NCBI RefSeq assembly: GCF_020179605.1
Contig: NZ_JAINZO010000001.1
Span: 124,001-188,000, forward strand
Origin: Geomonas agri
GTDB lineage: Bacteria; Desulfobacterota; Desulfuromonadia; Geobacterales; Geobacteraceae
Direction: 5' to 3'
DNA: 64,000 nt
This document shows positions 1 through 8,390 of this stretch, piece after piece. A program made the translations under genes and the position numbers. The notes under the pieces are model-generated. The model was not told the DNA's origin. It saw only the letters and a list, made by a program, of their open reading frames with translations, and searched no databases. Each line of letters starts with the position of its first letter. Position 1 is the first letter of the stretch.

Positions 1-440
1 AAAAAAGCACAGACCATATTTGTGAATAGACTCAGAAGGTCCTTAACGTCAGTGGGAAGTTCACTCTTTCCTTTGGTACACTTTTCTAAACAGTGACGAA
101 AAGGCAGAAGATCCTTATCAGTTACTGTTGCGCTGATATTATGACTGAACTTATTGCGCAGTGAATTCAGGTGTTTGATGGCTGGATTGAAGTCGTATGG
201 TTCTGGGAAAGGTAACTTTGAAACAAGAGAGATCTTCTGTCCAAAAGTAAGTTTTGCCTCTTGCCAGCCGAAGGAAGCGCTAGTGCAGGTTGCAAGATAG
301 TTATCAAGGTAGTGCTCTATGATCAAATGGCAACTTAGCAGATAACCGAGAGTATCGTAGTCAACCGTTTCTATCCTCTGCCATGTGACTTTACCGTCTG
401 TGAAGCCTCCCACAAGTGGTGGTAATCCATGCTTTGTCAT
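1..440 (-). CDS. HEPN-like cassette protein, C-terminus off the left edge
   Basis: The leftward reading frame opens at the ATG at 440 and is still open at base 1, giving about 146 residues of an incomplete protein. It begins MTKHGLPPLVGGF and carries LRNKFSHN near residue 100, which fits the R-x4-H signature of HEPN domains (nucleases or nucleotidyltransferase partners in toxin-antitoxin and abortive-infection systems). The flanking helical sequence (HLIIEHYLDNYL) resembles DUF4145/HEPN-type folds. The start lies 43 bases past an attC site at 483-543 in the same orientation, so this is an integron cassette gene. Seen: frame, motif and attC. Inferred: the HEPN assignment. No partner gene is visible before the window ends. 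Confidence 0.7.
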   Translation of the reverse strand, partial: MTKHGLPPLVGGFTDGKVTWQRIETVDYDTLGYLLSCHLIIEHYLDNYLATCTSASFGWQEAKLTFGQKISLVSKLPFPEPYDFNPAIKHLNSLRNKFSHNISATVTDKDLLPFRHCLEKCTKGKSELPTDVKDLLSLFTNMVCAF

Positions 441-482
441 TTATCCTCTCGTATTGTTTGGACCTATTTGTTTTTTTCTCCG

Positions 483-543
483 CTTCAACAGTTGAGGGCT
501 GACCGGCCGGTTTTGCTATGGCCGGTCCAGCTTTTTGTTGAAC
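483..543 (-). other. integron attC site (leftward array, L1)
   Basis: Read on the minus strand, the site starts with R'' GTTCAAC and ends with R' GTTGAAG. Between them is an imperfect inverted repeat (CTGGACCGGCC / GGCCGGTCAG) around a short loop. It ends the cassette carrying 559-948 and precedes the cassette gene at 1-440. Confidence 0.75.
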
Positions 544-558
544 TGTTAGTCGACCAGA

Positions 559-948
559 TCAACAAATTGGCAGTTCCTGCTCCACGACCTCCCCATTTTC
601 GACTCGAAGTTCAATAAAATGATCTTTCTTTACTTCTCTACTTCCGATTTGAAATTGACCTGAAAAAGCTATAGATTTATGGAACTCAATTAAATTCACA
701 TAGAGATTCAGAAGATAACCAAGAAAGTTCAAGTCGAAGTGGGGAGTGTGCTCCAGAATTTTTTTCTTGAGATAATTTTGGTCTTTCCATTTGCTGGCTT
801 TATATCTACACACTGTCTTAACGAATTTGAAAAACCTTTCCATGTCCGCCCAATGTCCTGAATCCGGAAAATTGTTCATCCATTGGTAGAAACTGTATTC
901 AACAGGATTTTTTATTCTAAAAAGGCTCACGTTGGTTTCCCTTTTCAT
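559..948 (-). CDS. hypothetical integron cassette protein, 129 aa
   Basis: This complete leftward ORF starts with ATG at 948, a few bases inside attC L2. It ends 16 bases before attC L1, the usual one-gene-per-cassette arrangement. The product is a soluble, aromatic and charged protein (Trp/Phe/Lys-rich, beginning MKRETNVSLFRIKNPVEY) with no signal peptide and no motif I recognise. Its base composition is clearly more AT-rich than the chromosomal genes to the right, as is common for cassette genes. No function is proposed. Confidence 0.7.
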   Translation of the reverse strand: MKRETNVSLFRIKNPVEYSFYQWMNNFPDSGHWADMERFFKFVKTVCRYKASKWKDQNYLKKKILEHTPHFDLNFLGYLLNLYVNLIEFHKSIAFSGQFQIGSREVKKDHFIELRVENGEVVEQELPIC

Positions 949-949
949 A

Positions 950-1007
950 AGATAACGGGGTACCCGGTTGACCGGCCATCAGGCCGCGTCTAACTGGCTG
1001 GTTGAAC
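950..1007 (-). other. integron attC site (leftward array, L2)
   Basis: On the minus strand the site runs from GTTCAAC (R'') to GTTATCT (R'), with inner sequence CCAGCCAGTTAGACG and GGTCAACCGGGTACCCC. The inner sequence closely matches the attC at 20985-21059, which places both arrays in the same attC family. The R'' end overlaps the TAG stop of the upstream PH-domain pseudogene. Confidence 0.8.
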
Positions 1008-1475
1008 TATACTTGCCGCTGAGATTGTCTTATCTTGTCATACACTGTCCTCGCGTTTTCGATATTTACAAAAGCGGGCGGAGCATTCCGACCGCCTCCG
1101 GGGATGGAACTTACGGAAGATATCATCAAGCAGGGAAAGGGCCGGTAGTTCCAAAAATAATCGTACCGGTGCGATCTCCTTTTTCTGAGAGTGATATTTC
1201 ACACAGCGTTTTCAAAGAAAGCGACCTGAGACTACGACTGAAAAGCCCGCCACTGATCAGAACGCGCTCGTTAGTGATGGCATAGTTTTCTCACGAGACT
1301 TTGTATCTGCAAAGAACCGCCCAATGACCATATAAAGACCGACCAGCACAAAAGGGATTCCCCAAAGCTTAAAGAAGAACGGCGCATTGGTGGCAATCAC
1401 GGAACTTTCCCAAAATATGGCAAACCCGCACCAAAGGTTGCTAAATGGAATGAAAAAGATGTCTCCTGGAGACAA
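1007..1475 (-). pseudogene. frameshifted PH-domain membrane protein (cassette gene)
   Basis: The first frame (TTG at 1475) gives SPGDIFFIPFS, two hydrophobic helices and GRFFADTKSREKT. This matches the membrane half of a widespread bacterial PH-domain family of the form IPFSLLWGGFAIFWE. About 75 codons in, the family sequence moves to another frame (NYAITNERVLISGGLFSR), then to a third after PFPA (PPAFVNIENARTVYDKIR), ending with TAG at 1009-1007, where attC L2 begins. At least two frameshifts and a missing conventional start make it a pseudogene. The stop position shows it was the gene of the most upstream cassette in the leftward array. Sequencing error is possible for a single shift but less likely for two. 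Confidence 0.65.
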
Positions 1476-1497
1476 ACTACAGGTACTCTCAAGTCAG

Positions 1498-1930
1498 AAA
1501 AATTCAGGCCTACAAGAAATCAACAAACAACATCATCCCCGTAACTCACTGTATTAAAGCGTTTGTCTCTCGGAGCAAATGTTCCATTTGGCCTGATGAG
1601 CGGTTTTATGCTCAATGACCTGCGCCACTTTCACCGCACCAAATGTATAACTTATTTTTAACTGTGGTCAATGTCCAAGATTTCATTCTAACTGTTGCCT
1701 GGAAGAGATTAGCGGGGCGGAACTCATCTCTAGGTACGCGACCATTGTGCCCCTGCAGTCGAATCCTCCTTAGATGTAGGTCCCTTACCATTTTGATCCT
1801 CTTGTATCCCGTGGGATCCACTTGATAGTTTTACCCACGCGATAGCGATTCCTTCATAGGATTGAGAAAGGCGTATTCCCCGTGATGGAAGTTTTCGGAC
1901 GAAGATGCCTCTATTAGATGGGGAGGATTT
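1498..1930. other. gap without a convincing gene
   Basis: I see no supported gene, attC or terminator here. Short frames on both strands lack ribosome sites and coding character. The last 15 bases hold the Shine-Dalgarno sequence (GGGGAGGATTT) of the next gene. Confidence 0.5.
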
Positions 1931-2626
1931 ATGAAACAGAAAAACATCGACTCTCGGCGCGCTTTTGAGGTTGTTCAAGGTGGCAAAAATAGTGGTGGTT
2001 CGAACCAGCTTGCCCTTAGCCGACTCATTGAGCGCGCAGGCACCATAGCTCATCAGTGGTCGAATGGCGAAATAGGGCCTAAGGGCCAGTTGCGCCTGGT
2101 CGAGGCGTTCCGCGAGCGTATGCCTGGGCTTCCTGATGAGGTGATCCAGATCAGCGGCCCGGCGATTCTTCAGGCGATCGTCGACCGTGCGGGGGAGGGG
2201 GGGGGGGACCATGAGGTTATTGCTTTTCTTGCCCACGTCCTCGCGACGCCGAGGTCGCCTAGGGCGAAGGCCGAAGGAGAGGGGTTTGAAGGGGAGGTTC
2301 AGCGGGTCCGCGCCGAGCTCGCACTGATATCCGAGAACTGGGGGCTGCACGTCGACTCTGATGGCGGCTACATCGACGTTTTGGGCGAACCGCGAATGCC
2401 GGCGGGGGGGCAGGAAGGGGAGGGGGGAGAACTACACCCTGTGTACCTACCACACCACCGCATTGCCAGGATCCACCTCCATGGCCCTGAAACGGAGCAG
2501 ATTACCAACGCAAAATTTATTGCGATGGCGCCGCGCCGGGTAGAATGGCTAATTGACTTGATCACGCGGTTGATGGCGGCACTACCAAATAGGGGAGGGA
2601 AGAATGGGTGTGATCCAGCTGGCTAA
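1931..2626 (+). CDS. hypothetical accessory protein with long G tracts, 231 aa
   Basis: A good Shine-Dalgarno (GGAGG, 7 bases before ATG) supports this start. The product is soluble, with an N-terminal stretch (RLIERAGTIAHQWSNGE) and a central region (GLPDEVIQISGPAILQAIV), but I recognise no domain. The gene contains a run of 11 G at 2197-2207 and further G runs near 2404-2430 and encodes Gly/Glu-rich loops there; slippage in them would truncate the protein. It overlaps the next gene by 23 bases, so the two are probably translated together. Function unknown. Confidence 0.65.
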   Translation: MKQKNIDSRRAFEVVQGGKNSGGSNQLALSRLIERAGTIAHQWSNGEIGPKGQLRLVEAFRERMPGLPDEVIQISGPAILQAIVDRAGEGGGDHEVIAFLAHVLATPRSPRAKAEGEGFEGEVQRVRAELALISENWGLHVDSDGGYIDVLGEPRMPAGGQEGEGGELHPVYLPHHRIARIHLHGPETEQITNAKFIAMAPRRVEWLIDLITRLMAALPNRGGKNGCDPAG

Positions 2627-2831
2627 GAAGTGGCGGGAAGAGAAGGGATACATCGACAAAGGCGGCGTCATCGTCATCTTCGATGGTACTGTTAATAGCT
2701 GGGTCAACGAACTCAGCGATCCGAAGCACTGGGCACCCGGCTGCATCGCCGTCGATGAAGCGGGAAACCAGTGGATAACAAAGGACGGTAATCCGCAGGG
2801 CGGTGCCGAGCGGTGGGAGCCGCCGAAATAG
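2604..2831 (+). CDS. hypothetical protein, 75 aa
   Basis: This small acidic, Trp-containing protein (MGVIQLAKKWREEKGYIDKG) has a clear Shine-Dalgarno (GGGAGGG) inside the end of the preceding gene. Its C-terminal half is a compact beta-like sequence (GCIAVDEAGNQWITKDGN). It is followed within 15 bases by a GC-rich hairpin with a T-rich tail, so it ends a two-gene transcript. I do not recognise the family. Confidence 0.6.
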   Translation: MGVIQLAKKWREEKGYIDKGGVIVIFDGTVNSWVNELSDPKHWAPGCIAVDEAGNQWITKDGNPQGGAERWEPPK

Positions 2832-2841
2832 ACGAAAAGAA

Positions 2842-2875
2842 GGGCCCGGGTTATTTGCCGGGCCTTTCGTCTTTT
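2842..2875. terminator. intrinsic terminator, probably bidirectional
   Basis: The stem GGCCCGG...CCGGGCC with a short AT loop is followed by TTTCGTCTTTT. It lies between the convergent 2604-2831 gene and the leftward PLD nuclease gene. Confidence 0.7.
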
Positions 2876-2876
2876 A

Positions 2877-2900
2877 GATTTCTTCTTCTGGGGGCTGTGG
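2877..2900 (-). repeat. recurrent 3'-flank motif, diverged copy D
   Basis: GATTTCTTCTTCTGGGGG is a diverged relative of the GATTTTGTCTTCTAGGGG element found at 7876, 10391 and 25093. It lies 2 bases beyond the stop of the leftward PLD gene, the same placement as the other copies. Confidence 0.4.
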
Positions 2901-2902
2901 AT

Positions 2903-3439
2903 TCAGGCGAGGGGGCAAGGTGCTGCGTGCACCATGTGTTCCTCGAAGTTGCGCAAATACCTTTCTACCAGCGGCCTATTACCCTTCATCACCAGCAGGT
3001 TCTCCGCGTTTTTGACCTCAGCAGCTTTGGTGAAATTAAAACTCCCAGTGATCAGCACCCGCTTATCGATGATCATGATCTTGTTGTGCGCGATCGCGTG
3101 CCGATCGTCGATTAAGACCTGAACGCCAGCGTTTCGTAGGAACGTCGCGGAAGTATAGCGTTCCGAGCGTTGGCTCTTGTCTAGAACCACCACCACTTTT
3201 ACCCCTCTTTTATACGCTCCGAGCAAGGCTTTGGCGATCGGAACCGACGTGAAGCTGTAAGCCTGCACCAGGATCTCAGTTTTGGCTCCGGCGATTTCTT
3301 GGACAACAGCCTCAGTTGCTCCACCTCGTGGGGAGAAGAAGACTTCAACTGTGCCCATCGAAGGCATAGGCGTAGCGAAGGCCAGATTGGTGACTATAGC
3401 GAGAATGATAAAGAGAATTCCGGGCTTCAATGGGCGCAT
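2903..3439 (-). CDS. secreted phospholipase D-family nuclease
   Basis: The 178-residue product has an N-terminal signal peptide (about residues 1-22, ILFIILAIVTNLAFA) followed by a single PLD/HKD domain. The catalytic motif is AHNKIMIIDKRVLITGSFNF (H-x-K-x4-D with the downstream GSxNF) at about residues 117-136. Single-domain, exported proteins of this length match the Nuc/endonuclease subgroup common on conjugative plasmids; such enzymes act as dimers and cut DNA without metal. A good Shine-Dalgarno (AGGAGG) precedes ATG at 3439. Export would place activity in the periplasm or outside. Role in the element (DNA processing or scavenging) is inferred. Confidence 0.85.
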   Translation of the reverse strand: MRPLKPGILFIILAIVTNLAFATPMPSMGTVEVFFSPRGGATEAVVQEIAGAKTEILVQAYSFTSVPIAKALLGAYKRGVKVVVVLDKSQRSERYTSATFLRNAGVQVLIDDRHAIAHNKIMIIDKRVLITGSFNFTKAAEVKNAENLLVMKGNRPLVERYLRNFEEHMVHAAPCPLA

Positions 3440-3531
3440 AACACCTCCTTGTGATTAACGAAATAGCTTGCCACTATACCTTAAAAATAATATAAAAATC
3501 TTGGCCAATGTCAGTTAGTAAGGAGAACCGC

Positions 3532-5376
3532 ATGCAGAGCAAGTACGCCCATTTATCCAAGGAAGAGCTGATTGCCCAACTTATGAAACGCGATGCCGAG
3601 CGCAAGCTTGGACTGGTTTGGGAGCGCAACGCAATAGAGCACGACAGAGCATTGAACGGAGACTTTGTTGCTTTAAATCTTGTTCCTGATCTATCGGTAG
3701 GAGGAGCACCTTACCAAAATCTTGTGATTGAAGGGGACAATTTTGATGCGCTTAGGTATCTCAGTATCGCCTACCGAAGCCGGGTAAAGTGCATCTATAT
3801 TGACCCCCCGTATAATACCGGCAACAAGGATTTCATTTATAATGACCGTTTCGTCGAGAAAGATGATGCATGGAAACACTCCAAGTGGCTCGAGTTTATG
3901 TATCGTCGACTGGTACTGGCGCGGGACCTCCTTAAAGAAGACGGAATCATTCTTGTTTCGATCAATGACGAGAACCGCGCCAAGCTAGAATTATTATTGG
4001 ACCAGGTTTTTCCCGGACGGCGGCTTGGGAGTTTTGTCTGGCGAACAAAGGATACTGGAAACGATGCTGGAGGAAATTTTAGCCAAGTGCACGAACATGT
4101 GCTCGCGTACGCGAATCCTCAGTTCACGTTTAACGGAAAATCTCTAAATCTGGAGAAATACCGGTATGAGGACAAAGATGGCTACAAATACACCCTCAAC
4201 CCCATTACCAAAGCGCATACCTATAAGGAAAGGGAAAACACCTATTATCCTATCCAGGATCCTAAAACCGGCTACTGGTACCCTTGCGATCCCAATGCTG
4301 TCTGGCGTTTTGCCACCAAGGCCAAGCTAAAACCAGGACAAAAGATCCGCACTGAAACCATCGAAGAACTCATCGAGAAAGACCTGATCTTCTTTCCCGC
4401 ATGCAAACCTTCAGAGGTCATGCAGTGGGAGAGTATGGAAGAGCTCCTTGAGTCGATTCGTAAAGGGAAAGGACCTGTCCTTCCAAAGAAAAAAACACCG
4501 CTTCTGCGCGAGGAACTCCCGGATTTAGCGTTCTGGGTCGGTAAGCCAATAGCTCCAGGGCGTCCGTCGAAAAAAGGGTATCTCCATGTAAAAGACAGCC
4601 TCATTGCGCCAATAAGCAGTTGGATCGCGGGCCTGAACGAAGAATTGAATTTAACTGAAGAAGAAATGGAGGGAGAAATCGAGTATCTCCGGTCAGCTCG
4701 GGGGGGGGAAGGGACGGATACCATCAATGAAATTCTCGGAACTAAGGCGTTCAGTTTCCCAAAGCCGCCATCACTGATCCGTGGGCTCATAAGCCAGGCT
4801 ACTAAAGAAGATGACATTGTCCTCGATTTCTTTGCCGGGTCAGGAACCACCGGCCACGCGGTGCTCGGGTTGAATGCAGAAGATCGGAAAAACAGGAAGT
4901 TCATCCTAATTTCCAATACCGAAGCTACCTTGGAAGCCCCGGGTAAAAACCTGTGCCGCGATGTCTGCGCTAAGCGAATATCGCGCGTTATTGAGGGGTA
5001 CAACGGCAAACCTGGCACCGGAGGAGATTTTGCCTATATGGTGGCTCAGCGCATCCCCTTCGACAATCTGCTGCTAGATATCCAGCACGGCCAGGTCTGG
5101 TACACCCTACAACTGGCCCACAACCAGGGTGTAACTCCCTTTATCGAAAATGCCCCTTTCCAACAAGCGCATGGAGCGTCTACGGTGATTTATATCCCTG
5201 AACTCAATCCGGACAGCCGTGCCGCCGTGGTCTCTGCAGCAAACGAAACAAAAATTCCGATGGTCATTTATACCTGGCAGCCCGGGGCACTTGCTCAGAG
5301 CATCTTCAACGAGCATGTTTGCGTTGAGCAAGTTCCCGAGTATCTCACCGAGCGCTTTTTGGGGGGGATCGCATGA
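3532..5376 (+). CDS. mod: Type III-like DNA methyltransferase (Mod)
   Basis: The DPPYNTGNKDF motif (about residue 93) comes before the SAM-binding motif FFAGSGTTGHA (about residue 435), the order of beta-class N6-adenine/N4-cytosine methyltransferases such as Type III Mod subunits. The 600-residue length fits that class. I chose ATG 3532 over 3508 because AGGAG lies 6 bases upstream of it. The gene overlaps res by ATGA, so the two are translationally coupled. A run of nine G at 4710-4718 (within SARGGEG) is placed where slippage would remove the SAM motif, a possible phase-variation switch. The variable middle section would set target specificity; the recognition sequence cannot be read from this. 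Confidence 0.9.
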   Translation: MQSKYAHLSKEELIAQLMKRDAERKLGLVWERNAIEHDRALNGDFVALNLVPDLSVGGAPYQNLVIEGDNFDALRYLSIAYRSRVKCIYIDPPYNTGNKDFIYNDRFVEKDDAWKHSKWLEFMYRRLVLARDLLKEDGIILVSINDENRAKLELLLDQVFPGRRLGSFVWRTKDTGNDAGGNFSQVHEHVLAYANPQFTFNGKSLNLEKYRYEDKDGYKYTLNPITKAHTYKERENTYYPIQDPKTGYWYPCDPNAVWRFATKAKLKPGQKIRTETIEELIEKDLIFFPACKPSEVMQWESMEELLESIRKGKGPVLPKKKTPLLREELPDLAFWVGKPIAPGRPSKKGYLHVKDSLIAPISSWIAGLNEELNLTEEEMEGEIEYLRSARGGEGTDTINEILGTKAFSFPKPPSLIRGLISQATKEDDIVLDFFAGSGTTGHAVLGLNAEDRKNRKFILISNTEATLEAPGKNLCRDVCAKRISRVIEGYNGKPGTGGDFAYMVAQRIPFDNLLLDIQHGQVWYTLQLAHNQGVTPFIENAPFQQAHGASTVIYIPELNPDSRAAVVSAANETKIPMVIYTWQPGALAQSIFNEHVCVEQVPEYLTERFLGGIA

Positions 5377-7865
5377 GCAGTGTGACGACGCCGAAAAGGT
5401 TCCAGCAAGATGCCATTGATAGCGCGGTAAAGGTCCTATCCTCTTGTCTCTCTGACCTAAAAAAAGTCGAAGGGACAGCAAATGAGAAAGCCAGCCGAGA
5501 GCTTCTTTTTGCAAACCGGGGGTGCATACTGATTGAGGCGCCAACAGGGACCGGAAAGACGCTGATGGCAGGCAACGCCATCGAACAGCTTGCCCTGAAG
5601 CACAAGGTGATCTGGTTCTGGTTTGCCCCTTTTGCCGGCCTTATTGAACAGACCATCAAGTCTATCCGAAGGGAGTGCAGGAACTTGAGGGTGAAAGACC
5701 CCACTGTAGAGAGGACGCTTGATAACTTACGTTCTGGCGACATTTTCGTGACTACCTGGCAAAGTGTGGCCGTAGCCAATGCTGAAAGTCGGAAGATACG
5801 GCAGGAATCTGAAACTATGATGTCACTTGATCTTTTTATTGATCAAGCGAGGGCTCTTGGTTTTCACATCGGAGCAGTTATCGACGAATCTCACCACTCT
5901 TTCCGTGGCCAAACCCAAGCATCCGCATTTTTCCATGACGTACTGGAACCATCTGTTGCGATTCTTGCGACAGCTACTCCGAAAGATCATGATGTCGAGG
6001 ACTTCACGCGCAAAAACGGGATCAAGAAGCTTAATCGTATTGCCATTGCGAGGTCACACGGAGTCGATGCCAATCTCATCAAGAAGGGGGTCAAAGTAGC
6101 CGTATTTAAGGCCCCACAGCCCGGCACTGAGGGGTTGATCAACTTTGAACAGACCGCGATCAGGTGCGGCGTTGCCGCGCACAAGCGCATAAAGGATCAA
6201 CTAACCGAACAACAACTTCCGGTCACACCCCTGTTGCTGGTTCAGTTTGACAAGGACAAAGACCACATCATTCAGTGGCTGAAAGACCTCGGCTTTAACG
6301 AGGACGGCATCAAGGTTCACACAGCGAAAGAACCTGACAAGGACCTCATGACTATCGCCAATGACGAGCGAGTCGAGGTGCTGCTGTTCAAGATGGCCGT
6401 CGCTACCGGTTTTGACGCACCACGAGCCTTCACCCTGGTTTCTCTGCGCACTTCGCGCGATCCCGACTTCGGTACTCAAATCGTCGGCAGGATAATGCGC
6501 GTCGACCGCCGCCTGCAGCCTATCCAGGATCTCCCGGAGACGTTGAGGCATGGGTACGTCTTCCTCGCCTATAATGAAGCCCAAACGGGTCTCTCGACGG
6601 CTGCAAATCGCATCAACGCCATAAAAGACGAACTCGCTGAGATCACAGACAATATCGCGATTGTGTCTGTCGGTAATGAGGAGCCTGTGGCACACGCCAC
6701 CGAAAAGGGGCAACTGCCGGTGTATATCCCTGAGCCCACACCGCCCCCCCCCGTGGAGACCGAAAACCAGCCGGTACAGGTCCCCCCTGTGACAGAGACG
6801 GCAGAGCAGCAGGTTTTGGAAGGGTTCGAGCTGGTGCCGCAATCGTGGACCTCAGGGGGGGCAGTTCCTTCGGCCACGTCAGAACGTAAGACAGCTGTGC
6901 AGTTTGGCGGATACTCGTACCCGTTGCGCACAGACCTTATATTCCCCAAGGCGTTTCGCAGGGCCATCATTGCCCCCGATCAAACCAACCTTCTAGCCGA
7001 AGTCGTAAGCCTCTTTAGATTTGACGACGCTCTGATCAATGTAGCTCAACAAAGTGCCACGAGAATCCTAATGGAACAGACGGAGATCTTTGGCAACAGC
7101 AAGGAGCGCACAGAAGAAATACAGGCTCTTTTGGCCCAAAAAGAGGTAGACAGGGCGGCTCAGCTCACACTCGAGTTCGCGAATAAGGATGGCATGCTGG
7201 ACATTCGGAAACTTCACGAAGCCCTCGAAAAACAGCTGAGTGTTGAGTTTGGCAATCGCGGCCTGATCCACTTGCAGACCAAGGAGCAACTGCGGGCGGG
7301 CGTCAACAAAATTCTAGCTCTGAGGAAAACTGCTCTGAAAGCCGCAATCATAGAGGCGACAAAACGGCATGTCGAGGTGCAAGACGCAGATCCTATCCCT
7401 GAAAGGATCTGCAGCGATACCCAGTTGGACTGTTCGCGTCTAAACGTCTACGGCGTCTATCCATCTGATTTGAATCCGTGGGAAAGGGCCTTTGTTGAGG
7501 ATCTGGACAATGACATGTCGGACACCGTCCTTTGGTGGCACAGAAACCCGCCTAGAAAGCCATACTCTGTTGGGATTCCTCTCCCTGGACAGGAAAAGCA
7601 AAAGAACTTCTTCCCGGACTTTATCGCCGGAATTAACGGACGTACCTTGGGTACCGGAATTCTGCTGGTGGAAACGAAAAGGGACCTGAACGATGAGGAG
7701 GGAAATGCACAGGCTAAATCCAAGATCGAGCATCCTGAGTACAAGAAGGTGATGATGCTGTACTGGGAGCGTGAGGAACGATGGATGGTCGTCGAATACG
7801 ACCCTACCCAAGACAAGAACCTCCTGGACAGGGTTTGGTATCCGGGACTAATGGTAGGGTACTGA
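5373..7865 (+). CDS. res: Type III-like restriction helicase-nuclease (Res)
   Basis: An 830-residue SF2 helicase with Walker A APTGTGKT (about 57), motif II DESHHS (about 170) and motif VI QIVGRIMRVDRR (about 370), then a Pro/Gln-rich linker and a C-terminal nuclease region. PDF and ETKR near 747-767 fit a PD-(D/E)xK site. This is the order of Type III Res proteins, which translocate on DNA and cut near an unmodified site with Mod. A run of eight C near 6750 and a run of G near 6856 lie in the linker and could slip. Restriction of incoming DNA is inferred from the mod-res pairing. Confidence 0.9.
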   Translation: MSSVTTPKRFQQDAIDSAVKVLSSCLSDLKKVEGTANEKASRELLFANRGCILIEAPTGTGKTLMAGNAIEQLALKHKVIWFWFAPFAGLIEQTIKSIRRECRNLRVKDPTVERTLDNLRSGDIFVTTWQSVAVANAESRKIRQESETMMSLDLFIDQARALGFHIGAVIDESHHSFRGQTQASAFFHDVLEPSVAILATATPKDHDVEDFTRKNGIKKLNRIAIARSHGVDANLIKKGVKVAVFKAPQPGTEGLINFEQTAIRCGVAAHKRIKDQLTEQQLPVTPLLLVQFDKDKDHIIQWLKDLGFNEDGIKVHTAKEPDKDLMTIANDERVEVLLFKMAVATGFDAPRAFTLVSLRTSRDPDFGTQIVGRIMRVDRRLQPIQDLPETLRHGYVFLAYNEAQTGLSTAANRINAIKDELAEITDNIAIVSVGNEEPVAHATEKGQLPVYIPEPTPPPPVETENQPVQVPPVTETAEQQVLEGFELVPQSWTSGGAVPSATSERKTAVQFGGYSYPLRTDLIFPKAFRRAIIAPDQTNLLAEVVSLFRFDDALINVAQQSATRILMEQTEIFGNSKERTEEIQALLAQKEVDRAAQLTLEFANKDGMLDIRKLHEALEKQLSVEFGNRGLIHLQTKEQLRAGVNKILALRKTALKAAIIEATKRHVEVQDADPIPERICSDTQLDCSRLNVYGVYPSDLNPWERAFVEDLDNDMSDTVLWWHRNPPRKPYSVGIPLPGQEKQKNFFPDFIAGINGRTLGTGILLVETKRDLNDEEGNAQAKSKIEHPEYKKVMMLYWEREERWMVVEYDPTQDKNLLDRVWYPGLMVGY

Positions 7866-7875
7866 GGCGAATCCC

Positions 7876-7902
7876 GATTTTGTCTTCTAGGGGGTTTTGT
7901 GG
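7876..7902 (-). repeat. recurrent 3'-flank motif, copy A
   Basis: GATTTTGTCTTCTAGGGG is identical over 18 bases to the copy at 10391. It lies 5 bases past the stop of the leftward gene at 7907-8374 and just beyond res. Confidence 0.6.
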
Positions 7903-7906
7903 TTGA

Positions 7907-8374
7907 TCATCTTAGGACAGTCGGATGCACCTGCCCTGATCCTTCACAGCGGACGCACTGTTTCCCGTCTATCTTTCCTTCTCCGTCACACGTCCTACAC
8001 GGAACCTTACCCCGCTCCGCGACGTGCAGGTGGATCCAGTCCTCCCGCAGCTGCAGGAAGATTTCGCTGCCGTTGTCGATGACCTGGTGTGGCTCATAGC
8101 AGGTGTCGCGCCGGCCCCGAATCACGGTGATGGCCAACTCGAAGTCGCTGCGATCAAGGTTGTTGAGATCTGTGAGGTTCGCTTGGAAATCGTAGCCGTT
8201 GTAACAGCTGAGCAGGACCTGCGCCGCAGCCTGTCCGCCGTAGGTCGACGTCTGGGCCCGCTCCACGAGCTTATTAACCGCCGCAGCATACACATCGCGG
8301 CTCACGAGGCCCTTTTCTTCCTCTGCGACCTGCCCTGCTAGAGCCTTAGCCCCATCTTGTGCATCGGTTTGCAT
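7907..8374 (-). CDS. DUF7673-like protein with DnaJ-type zinc motif
   Basis: The 155-residue product has a central region (VLLSCYNGYDFQANLTDL, then a DFELAITVIRGR stretch) that resembles a small plasmid/phage domain of unknown function. The C-terminus carries CRTCDGEGK and CVRCEGSGQ, two CxxCxGxG repeats like those of the DnaJ zinc finger. A strong Shine-Dalgarno (GGGGGGAGGAAAG) precedes ATG 8374. It heads towards copy A of the recurrent 3' motif. The family is typical of mobile elements. Function unknown; metal binding is inferred from the four paired cysteines. Confidence 0.75.
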   Translation of the reverse strand: MQTDAQDGAKALAGQVAEEEKGLVSRDVYAAAVNKLVERAQTSTYGGQAAAQVLLSCYNGYDFQANLTDLNNLDRSDFELAITVIRGRRDTCYEPHQVIDNGSEIFLQLREDWIHLHVAERGKVPCRTCDGEGKIDGKQCVRCEGSGQVHPTVLR

Positions 8375-8390
8375 GGTCTTTCCTCCCCCC

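Noticed and set aside
1730-2350. 206-residue leftward frame
   Set aside because: It overlaps the better supported rightward gene at 1931-2626 and has no Shine-Dalgarno or recognisable sequence.
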